Source: Akkermansiaceae bacterium (GTDB lineage: Bacteria > Verrucomicrobiota > Verrucomicrobiia > Verrucomicrobiales > Akkermansiaceae). From it: a stretch of DNA of 45,343 bases. A model generated the notes under the pieces. The model had not been told where the DNA came from and ran no database searches. It was given only the letters and a program-made list of their open reading frames with translations. The first letter of the stretch is position 1. Each line of letters opens with the position of its first letter. The position numbers were made by a program, and so were the translations under genes. The stretch spans positions 1 to 45,343 of the forward strand of contig CANLKN010000020.1 in the NCBI GenBank assembly GCA_947491475.1, read 5' to 3'. Below are positions 36,852-44,980 of this stretch, piece after piece.

Positions 36852-39800
36852 ATGAAACCCCGCACGTTATTATCCTATTTGTCCGCCTTGACCGCTCTGG
36901 TTTTCCCGGCCGCCGTATTTGCCGAGACGGTGCGCTTTGATTTCGAAACCGGTGATCTGAACGGCTGGAAGATCATGGAAGGCAGTCTGGGGGCCGCGGT
37001 TTGCAGCCGGGACACCTATCACAATGTCTCGCTCGGTCCGAAATACCACAAGCAGGGGAAATACTTCATCAGCACGCTCGATACCGCCAACGGCGTCATG
37101 GATATCAACCAGATGGCGGTGATCGAGTCGCCGGTGTTCGTTTTGGAAGGTCCGGAGATCTCGTTTCTGATCGGTGGCGGTATGGAGTCCAACACCTACG
37201 TAGCGCTGTGCACCGAGGACGGGATGGAAGTCCTGAAAGCCAACGGCGGTGAAAAGGAGATCACGCAGCGTGTCACATGGGATGCCTCGGAGTTCGTCGG
37301 CAAGAAGGTATTCGTCACGCTGGTGGACAAGGAAACCGCGGGCTGGGCGCATGTGACATTCGACGATTTCACCGCCACCGGGCGGATCGAGCCGCAGGCC
37401 ACCGAGGCGCTGCGTGCTTCTTATGCGCAACGGCAGGAGAAAAAGGCGGAGTTGGCGCGGGCAGCCATGGCTAAACTTGATGCGAACCGCGCGAAGCGCC
37501 TGACTGAGTTGATGAACGAAGAACGATTGTTTGCCCGTGGCGAGCGACGTGTGTATGAGGGCGATCATCTCGGCGCGATCAGCATGCCGATCGGTGGCAT
37601 CGCCGCCGGACCAATCCAGATCAATGGCCAGGCGCGCCGCCACATCTGGCAGATTTTCAAGAACTACAAGGCCATCGACCTGCCGCATTCGTTTTTCGCC
37701 GTGCGTGCGAAAGCCGCCGGCCAACCCACGGTGGTGCGTGCTTTGCAAACCGTGAAGGAAGGCCCGTTCGAAGCGATGAAATCACTCAAGTTCAGCGGTG
37801 AATATCCGTTCGGTTGGTTCACCTTCGAAGATCCGGTGCTGCCGGTGGCGGTGAGCATGGAATGCTTCAGCCCGCTGATCCCGCTCAATGAGAAGGATTC
37901 CGCCATCCCCAGCGCCATTTTCAACCTGACTGCGGAAAACAAGGGCAGCGAACCGGTCGAGGTCAGCTTTCTCGGCACGCAGCAAAACGCGGTGGGAGCG
38001 GATGCGAAGCAGGCGATCACCGGCCGCACTTCACCGGCTTATGGTGGCAATGTGAACCAAGTGCTCAGAGAGCCGGGCGCGACATTGTTGCATCTCACCA
38101 CCAACAAGCCGAAAGACGCCGCCAACTTTGGCGACATGGCGCTGGCGGTGCTGGATCAGAATGCATCAGCCACGGCCACTTGGGAGACTCACGAAAACCT
38201 GCACGCGGAGTTTGCGGAATCCGGCAAGGTTTCCGGCGACGAAAGCTCTGGTCCCTCGCCTGCGGGGCAAACACTGGATGGCGCGTTGGCTGTGCCGTTC
38301 ACCCTCATGCCGGGCGAAAAGCGCACGGTCACATTCATACTCGCATGGCATTTCCCGAATGTGGCTCTACCCGAAGGGCACGTTGGAAACATGTATGCCA
38401 ACTGGTGGCCGGATGCCGCTGCGGTGGCCCGCGATGTCTCCAAGCGGCTGGACACTTTGTCGGCCCAGACGCATTTGTATAACAAGACCCTCTACTCGAC
38501 AAATCTGCCATACTGGCTGCTGGACCGCATCAGCTCACAGGTCGCCATTCTCAGCGCCATGACGTGCAGTTGGTCGAAAGACGGCTTTTTCTATGCATGG
38601 GAAGGCGTCATTCCGGACAACGGCAGTTGCAATGGCAACGCCACCCATGTCTGGGGCTATTCGCAGGCCCATGCACGGTTGTTCCCGGCCATCGGCCGTA
38701 AAATGCGTGAGGAAGACGCGGCGAATGTGCGACCGGAAGGCATGTTGCCCGTGCGCTTCTGCCTGAACTTTCCCGCCTTCGACGGCCAGTGCGCCTTTGT
38801 CATGAGTTCCTACCGCGAGCACTTGATCAGCAACGATGGCGAATGGCTCAAGAAACACTGGCCCACCGTCAAGCGCGCGATGGATTACACGATCGCACGC
38901 TGGGATGCGCCCACCGATTCGGAAACAGAAGGTAAAAACAACGGCATTCCGGATGGCATGCTCACCGGTCCCCAACACGCGATGGATGGCGACCAGGGCG
39001 GCACCACATCATGGCTCGGCAGCATGTATCTCGGCGCGCTGGCCGCCGCCGCGCAAATGGCCGACCTCCAGGGCGACGCCGCCTCGGCCGCGCGCTACCG
39101 CGCCATCCTCGCCAATGGCAAGGCCAACCAGGACAAGGCGCTTTTCAATGGCGAGTATTACATCCAGGTGCCCGACGCCACGCCGCACCAGGATTATGGC
39201 AACGGTTGTTATATCGACCAAATGCTCGGCCAATGGTGGGCCCTGCAGATCAACTGCGGCTGGATCTATCCGCAGGAGCATGTGCGCTCGGCGATGGCCG
39301 CGCTTTTCAAGCACAACTTCCGCGCGAATTTTCACGGCATCCCGCAGATCCCGCGCAAGTATGTGGATGAGCCGGACGCTGGCATGCAGCAATGCACCTG
39401 GCCCCGCGGCGACAGACTGGGCTCGCACATGAAAGGCGAGATCGGCTACGCCGACGAGGTGATGAGCGGGTTCGAATACGCCGCCGCCGCGATGATGATG
39501 AAGTCCGGATTGTTGAAGGAGCCGTTCACCGTGCTGCGCGCCGCCGCCGACCGCTATGACGGCCGGCTCCGCACGAATCTCTCCACCTGGGAATACGCCT
39601 CCTGGGGCTACAGCGGCAATCCCTTCGGCGACGACGAGGCAGGCAAGTTCTACGCCCGTGCCATGGCGATCTGGTCCACGCTGCTGGCGTCCCAGGGATT
39701 CAGCTACGATGGCCCGGCGCAAAGCATCGCTTTCGCTCCGGTGTGGAAACCGGAAGACCATCAATCGTTCTTCACCGCCGCCGAAGGCTGGGGCACATTC

Positions 39801-40022
39801 AGCCAGAAAATCACCGGCGGCACGATGGAAGCAAAACTCGCGGTGAAGTTCGGTAAAGTTCCGCTCAAGACCATCGCGCTCGTCACCCATGCCACCAAGG
39901 TGAGCGCCAGCCTCGCCGGCAAGCCGGTCCCGGCATCGATCACCACCACCGATGGCCTGGCGGTCATTTCCTTGGACGTCACCATTGAGGCAGGCCAGGA
40001 ACTGGTGCTGAACCTGAATTGA
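36852..40022 (+). CDS. GH116-like glycoside hydrolase (GBA2 type), Sec-exported, with N-terminal beta-sandwich
   Basis: 1056 residues from MKPRTLLSYLSALTALVFPA, a Sec signal. The start at 36810 is a TTG in the previous stop region and is rejected. Residues 26-180 form a beta-sandwich module (TVRFDFETGDLNGWKIMEGS to WAHVTFDDFTATGRI, with ISFLIGGGMESN) of the same kind that is inserted inside the first GH116 protein. The GBA2 N-terminal domain starts near residue 220 (LGAISMPIGGIAAGP). Likely nucleophile Glu584 in WEGVIPD and acid/base Asp712 in HAMDGDQ; THVWGYSQA is conserved. The Tat signal of its neighbour is absent. It is a paralogue of the preceding gene with a homogenised C-terminus. Confidence 0.88.
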   Translation: MKPRTLLSYLSALTALVFPAAVFAETVRFDFETGDLNGWKIMEGSLGAAVCSRDTYHNVSLGPKYHKQGKYFISTLDTANGVMDINQMAVIESPVFVLEGPEISFLIGGGMESNTYVALCTEDGMEVLKANGGEKEITQRVTWDASEFVGKKVFVTLVDKETAGWAHVTFDDFTATGRIEPQATEALRASYAQRQEKKAELARAAMAKLDANRAKRLTELMNEERLFARGERRVYEGDHLGAISMPIGGIAAGPIQINGQARRHIWQIFKNYKAIDLPHSFFAVRAKAAGQPTVVRALQTVKEGPFEAMKSLKFSGEYPFGWFTFEDPVLPVAVSMECFSPLIPLNEKDSAIPSAIFNLTAENKGSEPVEVSFLGTQQNAVGADAKQAITGRTSPAYGGNVNQVLREPGATLLHLTTNKPKDAANFGDMALAVLDQNASATATWETHENLHAEFAESGKVSGDESSGPSPAGQTLDGALAVPFTLMPGEKRTVTFILAWHFPNVALPEGHVGNMYANWWPDAAAVARDVSKRLDTLSAQTHLYNKTLYSTNLPYWLLDRISSQVAILSAMTCSWSKDGFFYAWEGVIPDNGSCNGNATHVWGYSQAHARLFPAIGRKMREEDAANVRPEGMLPVRFCLNFPAFDGQCAFVMSSYREHLISNDGEWLKKHWPTVKRAMDYTIARWDAPTDSETEGKNNGIPDGMLTGPQHAMDGDQGGTTSWLGSMYLGALAAAAQMADLQGDAASAARYRAILANGKANQDKALFNGEYYIQVPDATPHQDYGNGCYIDQMLGQWWALQINCGWIYPQEHVRSAMAALFKHNFRANFHGIPQIPRKYVDEPDAGMQQCTWPRGDRLGSHMKGEIGYADEVMSGFEYAAAAMMMKSGLLKEPFTVLRAAADRYDGRLRTNLSTWEYASWGYSGNPFGDDEAGKFYARAMAIWSTLLASQGFSYDGPAQSIAFAPVWKPEDHQSFFTAAEGWGTFSQKITGGTMEAKLAVKFGKVPLKTIALVTHATKVSASLAGKPVPASITTTDGLAVISLDVTIEAGQELVLNLN
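39780..40022 (+). repeat. Direct repeat copy 2: shared 3' end of the two GH116 genes
   Basis: This is the partner of 36571-36813, with equal length and the same reading frame. Both encode the C-terminal strand segment starting AEGWGTFSQKITGGTMEAKL and continuing to the stop. Confidence 0.9.
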
Positions 40023-40081
40023 CGCCCAATGCAGGTATCCCTGCCGCCATGTGTTGCAAGTCAAGGATCATGGATCCCACT

Positions 40082-41716
40082 TCATTCCGGCCGGCTTTCA
40101 ATTTCAATTCCCAGCAAGCAGACGTCGTCGTCGAATTGGCGGGCTTGGGAAAAGGAGAGCACGCTTGTAAGGATGTTGTCTAACAAGTGATGGAGAGGAT
40201 CGCCGGAATTGCCGGCGATGATCTCGATGAGGCGGTTTTCAAAAAACGGTTCACCCTGTTGGTTTTCTGCCTCCAGCACGCCATCGGTAAAGAGAATGAT
40301 CCGGCGGATCGAATCCAGCTCCATGGTGTTGGACACATAGCTTGCATCGCGGCTGAGGCCCAGCCCGGGGCCGCGTTGTTCGCGTGCGGTGGCGATCTGG
40401 CGCACGCCGCCCGGGCCATCGATCATCGGCCCTGGATGGCCGGCGCAGGAATAGTCGAGGGTGCCCGCGCAGAGGTCGATCACTCCGTAAAATGCGGTGG
40501 CAAACATGGTGGTGCCGGCGCGTTCAAGGATGGCGGCGAGTCCTTCGTTGAGGCCCTGTAGAAAAGCGCCGGGATCGCTGGCCAGCGCGCGTTGTTTCTC
40601 TAACAAACCGCGCAACATGGCCACGACCAGTGCCGAGCGCACGCCGTGGCCCATCACATCGCAGATCAGGATGCCCGCGCAGTCGTGGCGCAACGGAATG
40701 ACATCGAAAAAATCTCCAGCCAGGCCGGAGATCGGCACGTAGCGCGAACCGAAGTCGAGCTGCCGCGCGGAGTCCGCGATGAGCGGGAAATCCCGTGTGG
40801 TGAAAGAGTATTGGATCTCACGCGCCAGTTGCAGTTCCTCCTCGTAGATCTCGTTTTTCTGCTGCAGCTGGTGGGCAAGTCCGGTGGCCTCCCGCTGCGC
40901 CCTGATGATGCGCGTCACATCGCTGGAAACGCCGAAGGTCCCCTTGATATGGCCATGACGGTCGCGCCATGGAAACTTCGAAGTCATCACCCACGTTTCC
41001 TCGCGGTCCGGCCAGACCTCGTGTTCGAGCTGATCGGTCATCGGCTGGCCGGTGGCGATGATCCGTTGTTCATCCAGTTCGGCGGGTTTCCAGTGATCCT
41101 CATCGAAGAAGTCCCGGTCGTGCTTGCTTACCAGATCCGCACCCTCGTTGAGGCCCACCCATTCGGCCATGCCCTTGTTAGCCATCAGGAAACGTGAGGC
41201 CAGATCCTTGAAATAGACATGCACCGGGATGTGATCGATCAATTGCCGCAGTAGAAAACGTTCATCTTCCACTTGTGCCTCGGCCTCCTTGCGGCGGCTG
41301 ATGTTGATGATGGATCCGGCGATGCGGCAGGCCTTGCCCGCGCTGTCGCGCACGACGGTTCCGCGGATGCGCAGCCAGCGCCAGTCACCGCTGCCGGTGT
41401 GCACGCGCGCGTCCACCGCGAGGTTGTCCGGCCCGCCATCCTGCAGCGCTTGAGTCACCGCCAGCTCCACCGCGCGGCGCTCGTCCGGGTGGATCGATTC
41501 GAAGGGCGGCAAAAACAAATGCGGGGCGCAGTTCTTGCCGCATTCGAGAAATTCCAGAATGCGCCGCGAGTAATAGATTTCCCGCCGGTCAGTCCACCAA
41601 TCCCAGATGCCTTCGTTGGATGCCTTGAGCGCGAGTTCCAAGCGCTCAAGCTTGACCGCATCCCGATCACTTAAAACGCGCCGCGCATCGTCCATAGTGT
41701 TTGGAAAATGGCTCAT
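40082..41716 (-). CDS. PAS-PAS-SpoIIE/RsbU serine phosphatase
   Basis: 544 residues from MSHFPNTMDDARRVLSDRDA. Two PAS domains (residues about 20-150, with IWDWWTDRREIYYSRRIL, and about 160-290, with HVYFKDLASRFLMANKGMAE) are followed by a short coiled coil (AQREATGLAHQLQQKNEIYE) and a PP2C-like domain. The metal-binding Asp residues are in SGLAGDFFDV and ICDVMGHG; FTDGVLEA is the later signature. RsbU-type phosphatases control anti-sigma-factor antagonists; no such partner is adjacent. Its substrate and signal are unknown. An upstream in-frame start at 41737 (TTG) is less likely. Confidence 0.9.
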   Translation of the reverse strand: MSHFPNTMDDARRVLSDRDAVKLERLELALKASNEGIWDWWTDRREIYYSRRILEFLECGKNCAPHLFLPPFESIHPDERRAVELAVTQALQDGGPDNLAVDARVHTGSGDWRWLRIRGTVVRDSAGKACRIAGSIINISRRKEAEAQVEDERFLLRQLIDHIPVHVYFKDLASRFLMANKGMAEWVGLNEGADLVSKHDRDFFDEDHWKPAELDEQRIIATGQPMTDQLEHEVWPDREETWVMTSKFPWRDRHGHIKGTFGVSSDVTRIIRAQREATGLAHQLQQKNEIYEEELQLAREIQYSFTTRDFPLIADSARQLDFGSRYVPISGLAGDFFDVIPLRHDCAGILICDVMGHGVRSALVVAMLRGLLEKQRALASDPGAFLQGLNEGLAAILERAGTTMFATAFYGVIDLCAGTLDYSCAGHPGPMIDGPGGVRQIATAREQRGPGLGLSRDASYVSNTMELDSIRRIILFTDGVLEAENQQGEPFFENRLIEIIAGNSGDPLHHLLDNILTSVLSFSQARQFDDDVCLLGIEIESRPE

Positions 41717-41792
41717 GCTGCGGGCCACGGCAAGCAAGAGTTCCCGCAGCGATGCCTTGCGGGATGACCGCCGGGGTGTTTGCCTCGCTGCC

Positions 41793-42704
41793 GTGACGGT
41801 CCACTCGGAAAATCAACTGCTCAAGGGGGTATCGCGCTCGTTTTATCTCTCGCTGCGGCTGTTGCCGCCGCCGATGCGCGACGCTGCCAGCCTCGGCTAC
41901 CTGTTGGCCCGCACCAGTGACACGCTCGCCGACACCGCCGCCGCTCCGGCGGACATGCGCATTCACAGCCTGGATGATTTTGCCCGCGCGCTGGATGGCG
42001 GCGGGCGGGTGCCATGCTGGCCGCTGGAAATTCTCCATGCGCCAGCCGATGCGCGGGAGCGGGTTTTATTGGAATCCACCGGGCATTTGTTCGCATGGCT
42101 CGCACGTTTGCCCGCAGCCGAGGCGATGCTGGTCCGCGAGGTGGTGGGCATCATCATCGGCGGGCAAAAACTCGATCTCGATCGGTTCGGCGCGGCGGAC
42201 GGCGGAAATCCGGTTGTTTTAACAGATGACATGGAGCTCGAGGATTACGCCTGGCGCGTGGCCGGTTGCGTGGGAGCGTTCTGGACCAAGCTCGGGCTGC
42301 TCACACTGGGCGAGGGGTTTTCCAAACAAGACAGCGGATGGCTCATGGAGCGTGCCGTGGCCTATGGCAAGGGCTTGCAACTCGTCAATATCCTGCGCGA
42401 TTTCACGGTGGATCTCGCAAACGGCCGCTGCTACCTGCCGCTGGCGGATCTGCACAATGCCCAGCATCTGTTAGATGAACGCAGGCGCTGGCTGGACCGC
42501 GCCGCCGGATGGGTGGGGGAGGGCTTCGATTACGCAGAGACGCTGGTTTCCCGGCGGCTGAGGTCGGCCTCCGTGTTGCCGGCGATGTTGGCCATCGAAA
42601 CGCTGAACCTACTGCGTGAAGCGCCGCTGGAAGTGCGAGTGAAAGTGCCTCGCTCGCGGGTTTACCTTTCCCTCATCGGTGCCTTCACCGGTCGTGTGCG
42701 CTGA
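41793..42704 (+). CDS. Squalene/phytoene synthase family protein
   Basis: 303 residues if it starts at GTG 41793 (VTVHSENQLLKGVSRSFYLS); no in-frame ATG is closer, and earlier Mets lie inside the divergent RsbU gene. The head-to-head prenyl synthase fold shows both Mg-binding Asp motifs: DTLAD (Asp43, Asp47) and NILRDFTVDLANGRCYLP. The form of the second motif, with GRCYLP, recalls squalene synthase. Whether it makes squalene, dehydrosqualene or phytoene cannot be told. No other carotenoid or hopanoid gene is in the window. It is divergent from the RsbU-type gene (77 bases) and convergent with tmk. Confidence 0.82.
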   Translation: MTVHSENQLLKGVSRSFYLSLRLLPPPMRDAASLGYLLARTSDTLADTAAAPADMRIHSLDDFARALDGGGRVPCWPLEILHAPADARERVLLESTGHLFAWLARLPAAEAMLVREVVGIIIGGQKLDLDRFGAADGGNPVVLTDDMELEDYAWRVAGCVGAFWTKLGLLTLGEGFSKQDSGWLMERAVAYGKGLQLVNILRDFTVDLANGRCYLPLADLHNAQHLLDERRRWLDRAAGWVGEGFDYAETLVSRRLRSASVLPAMLAIETLNLLREAPLEVRVKVPRSRVYLSLIGAFTGRVR

Positions 42705-42708
42705 TCCG

Positions 42709-43350
42709 TCACGGTGCCTCATGGAAAGTGGAGCCGTCATCATGCCCGATGCCCGGCAAACCGAGTTTGACCGCCGTGCGGATTCTTTCGCCCACCTCAT
42801 CAAGCGGCGCGTTCGAATCAATCACGCGGACGAACGGTTCGTTCTTTAGCGAGAGGAAAATTTCGCGGCAGCGCGTGAGGCTTTCGTGTTTTTCAAACTC
42901 ATTGGTCGAATCCCCGCGGTGGCCGATGCGGGCGTGGGCGGTGTCCACGTCGAGATCCAGGATAAGCAGCAGGTCCGGCACGGGCGCGAACTCCTCGTTC
43001 ATGCGCCGGATTTCCGCAGGATCGAAACCGCGCGCGCCCTGATAGGCCATGGTCGAGAAATAATACCGGTCGAGGATGACAACCTTCCCCGAGGCCAGCG
43101 CGGGCTTGATTTTCTCCTCCACGTGCTGGCGGCGGTCGTTGAGGAAATATTGAAGTTCATCCTGTGGCGAGAGCCGGCCGGTCGCGGCGGATTCGCGGAG
43201 TTTTCTTCCCCACGGTCCGTCGGTCGGTTCGCGGCTGAGAACGACTTTTCGGCCTTGGTTCTCAAACCACTCGCCAAGCCTCCGCGCCTGGGTGGACTTG
43301 CCAGTGCCGTCGATGCCTTCGAGGACGATGAAGAGGCCGGGTTGCTGCAT
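42709..43350 (-). CDS. tmk: Thymidylate kinase
   Basis: 213 residues from MQQPGLFIVLEGIDGTGKST, with ATG at 43348-43350; a start ten codons upstream (MCQPQ) is possible. P-loop GIDGTGKST, the DR(Y/H) motif in VVILDRYYFSTMAYQGARGF, the LID-region GHRGDSTNEFEKHE, and REPTDGPWG for the nucleotide-monophosphate site. It phosphorylates dTMP to dTDP. The start lies next to the 3' end of a decayed Clp gene. The usual neighbour holB is absent. Confidence 0.94.
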   Translation of the reverse strand: MQQPGLFIVLEGIDGTGKSTQARRLGEWFENQGRKVVLSREPTDGPWGRKLRESAATGRLSPQDELQYFLNDRRQHVEEKIKPALASGKVVILDRYYFSTMAYQGARGFDPAEIRRMNEEFAPVPDLLLILDLDVDTAHARIGHRGDSTNEFEKHESLTRCREIFLSLKNEPFVRVIDSNAPLDEVGERIRTAVKLGLPGIGHDDGSTFHEAP

Positions 43351-43411
43351 GGTTGTTGGTTCGGTTTGCGGTTGGCACATGGGTATTGGAAAAGAATGAG
43401 TTGGATTGAAA

Positions 43412-44010
43412 TCAGAGGGAAGGGAAGTGTTGAAATTGAATCCGGCCATCGACTGCTTCGAGCCGAATCGTCTGGCCCGCTGTGATTTGCCCACTCAACA
43501 GGGCCTCTGCGACCAAGGTGCCTATCAAGCGATCCATCACCCGCTCAAGATTTCTCGCGCCGCCACCGCCGCCGCAATCCCGTCTCTCCCCACCACCAAG
43601 TGGTGGCTGGGACTACCAGTCCCAGCCCGTGGAAGGGACAACCTGTCCCTTCTTTTCTGCGGCGACAACGTCGCAAACCTAACCTGCGCACAAGCCTGGT
43701 CCACCCAATCCAACGCCTTGTCCGGCAACCGGAAATCACTGGCCGATCCTGCTCCCAGCAGCAAGTGGATTTCATCGATGAAAAGAATCGGTTTCGGCTC
43801 CCGTTCTTCGCCAAGGCTACGAACGGCTCCGCACTGCGACGCCGCGCGCACCACCGCTTCCAGCCGTTCCTCAAACTCACCCCGATACTTCGTCCCCGCC
43901 ACCAGCGAGGTCAGGGAAATCTCTATCACCGCCGGCCGCCAGCTCCTCCGGCACGCTCCCGGCGGAAACCAACTGGGCAAATCCCTCAACCAGTCCAATT
44001 TCTAACAATA
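43412..44010 (-). pseudogene. Decayed ClpA/B/V-family AAA+ chaperone
   Basis: Three pieces in different frames. First, minus-strand 44005-43930: [20 protein letters not shown], the helix after Walker A; the P-loop itself is not recognisable. Second, after a frame change: [20 protein letters not shown] and [15 protein letters not shown] (Walker B), joined almost at once to [18 protein letters not shown], so about 150 residues of AAA-1 are deleted. Third, from about 43560 to the stop at 43412: [20 protein letters not shown] and LLSGQITAGQTIRL, the C-terminus of the second AAA module, joined across a triple hairpin. The middle domain and most of AAA-2 are missing. ClpV of type VI secretion and ClpB are both possible sources. 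The gene is not functional. Confidence 0.85.
43590..43652. repeat. Triple-hairpin REP-like element inside the Clp pseudogene
   Basis: Three perfect stems follow each other: CCACCAC/GTGGTGG (43590-43606, loop CAA), GGCTGGGACT/AGTCCCAGCC (43605-43627, loop ACC) and GAAGGGACA/TGTCCCTTC (43632-43652, loop ACC). Clustered small-loop hairpins are the hallmark of REP/BIME elements mobilised by RAYT transposases, one of which is encoded at 17869. It sits exactly at the junction of two Clp fragments. Confidence 0.75.
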
Positions 44011-44251
44011 ACGAGCCAGATCGACTTATGTCACATATCACCAACGGCTACTGCACCGCCGGATTTCGCGCCTCTTGTGTTTCGAAAAAAATCTGGTTTT
44101 CTTTGTCGATGTCGGCTCTGTCCTCGCTCTTTCCAAGTATTCCTGTGCGGCAATTTCGCACTCGGCAGCTCGGGTGGGGTGCCGGACAGCCGAGATTCAG
44201 CCATAAACCAGTAGAGCGTCCTAGCGACTTTGACCGGGAGCTGTTCCGCAT

Positions 44252-44551
44252 GCTTTGCCTTGATTCAAAATCCGATGGGAGCATCCTAGATCCATCCACG
44301 ATGAGCTCCGCTTCCAGGCTTTGCCTTGATTCAAAATCCGATGGGAGCATCCTAACGCAACAGCACCCAAGCAATGTGCCGACGCTTTGCCTTGATTCAA
44401 AATCCGATGGGAGCATCCTGGTGCCGGTCAAATCCCACGCCACCAAGTTGCTTTGCCTTGATTCAAAATCCGATGGGAGCATCCTAGAGCCTCGTGCCAC
44501 GTGGCCGTCTCCTTGGCTTTGCCTTGATTCAAAATCCGATGGGAGCATCCT
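44252..44551. CRISPR. CRISPR array: five identical 36-nt repeats, four 30-nt spacers
   Basis: Repeats start at 44252, 44318, 44384, 44450 and 44516, a strict 66-base period. Each repeat begins GCTTTGCCTTGATTC and ends CCGATGGGAGCATCCT, without mismatches between copies. The four spacers are unrelated and exactly 30 bases long. A 36+30 layout is typical of type II (especially II-C) arrays. No cas gene, no convincing tracrRNA anti-repeat and no clear AT-rich leader lie on either side within the window. Since the last repeat is as good as the first, the orientation cannot be read. cas genes may lie right of the window, or the array may be an orphan. All six reading frames over it are shadows. 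Confidence 0.95.
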
Positions 44552-44556
44552 GGTGT

Positions 44557-44685
44557 CTTGCTGACAAAGCCGCCTTCGACCGTAGGGTCAAGAGCGTCAC
44601 CAATCCTGAAATTCAAAACACTGCCATGACCCTCGCCCAACAATACCGCCAGGAAGGTCGCCAGGAAGGTCAGATTCCCGCGCAC
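44557..44685 (+). pseudogene. Fragment of an Rpn/PD-(D/E)XK-type nuclease C-terminus
   Basis: Beginning 5 bases after the last CRISPR repeat, one frame reads LADKAAFDRRVKSVTNPEIQ, then NTAMTLAQQYRQEGRQEGQ. This matches the end of Rpn (recombination-promoting nuclease / YhgA-like) proteins, where a VTHPELE..AMTLAEQ.xQEG segment precedes a repeated EGR tail. No nuclease core is present. The frame continues into unrelated sequence and probably ends in rearranged DNA. The family resemblance is from memory. Confidence 0.5.
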
Positions 44686-44695
44686 AGCGCCAGCC

Positions 44696-44980
44696 TCAGT
44701 CGGCGACAGGAAGTATCTCGAAATACCCCAGTGAAAATTCCATGCCGGGTTTTTCTTCCAGAGTGATGCAGGCCCAGCTTGATGCCAGCTCGATGGTCTT
44801 GAGCGTGTAAACCGCGCCAACGGTCAATTCGCGGTCTGCGTTCTCGGCCATATCGGTGTAGGGGAAATCATGGCTCTGCTTGAAGCGCAGCCTGGCCCCG
44901 GCTTTCGGGAACCGGCGATAGGCCGCGGCGTAAGGATCTTCGATGTGGTTGGAATTTGACCGGTGTGTTTCGTCATTCAT
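44696..44980 (-). CDS. Hypothetical protein, 94 residues
   Basis: Start at MNDETHRSNSNHIEDPYAAA; the frame is open further upstream but without a better start. The sequence after residue 20 looks like a small beta-rich domain: RFKQSHDFPYTDMAENADRE, then LTVGAVYTLKTIELASSWAC and ITLEEKPGMEFSLGYFEIL. No signal peptide or known motif is visible. It lies to the right of an Rpn fragment and may belong to the same accessory region. I do not recognise a family. Confidence 0.6.
   Translation of the reverse strand: MNDETHRSNSNHIEDPYAAAYRRFPKAGARLRFKQSHDFPYTDMAENADRELTVGAVYTLKTIELASSWACITLEEKPGMEFSLGYFEILPVAD

Noticed and set aside
36810-36852. Upstream TTG start for the second GH116 gene, overlapping the previous stop
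   Set aside because: The ATG at 36852 gives a proper signal peptide; the extension would bury it.
39009-40064. 351-codon minus-strand frame opposite the second GH116 gene
   Set aside because: It is antisense to a well-supported coding region; Arg/His/Gly-rich composition is typical of shadow frames.
44028-44564. Open frame with repeated LCLDSKSDGSIL units, looking like a repeat protein
   Set aside because: The repeats are the CRISPR repeats read in frame: 66 bases is a multiple of three, so every copy falls in the same frame on both strands.
44604-44624. Short match to the CRISPR repeat (ATTCAAAA), considered as a tracrRNA anti-repeat
   Set aside because: Only 8 bases match and the stretch codes for the Rpn-like NPEIQNTAM; not enough for an anti-repeat.
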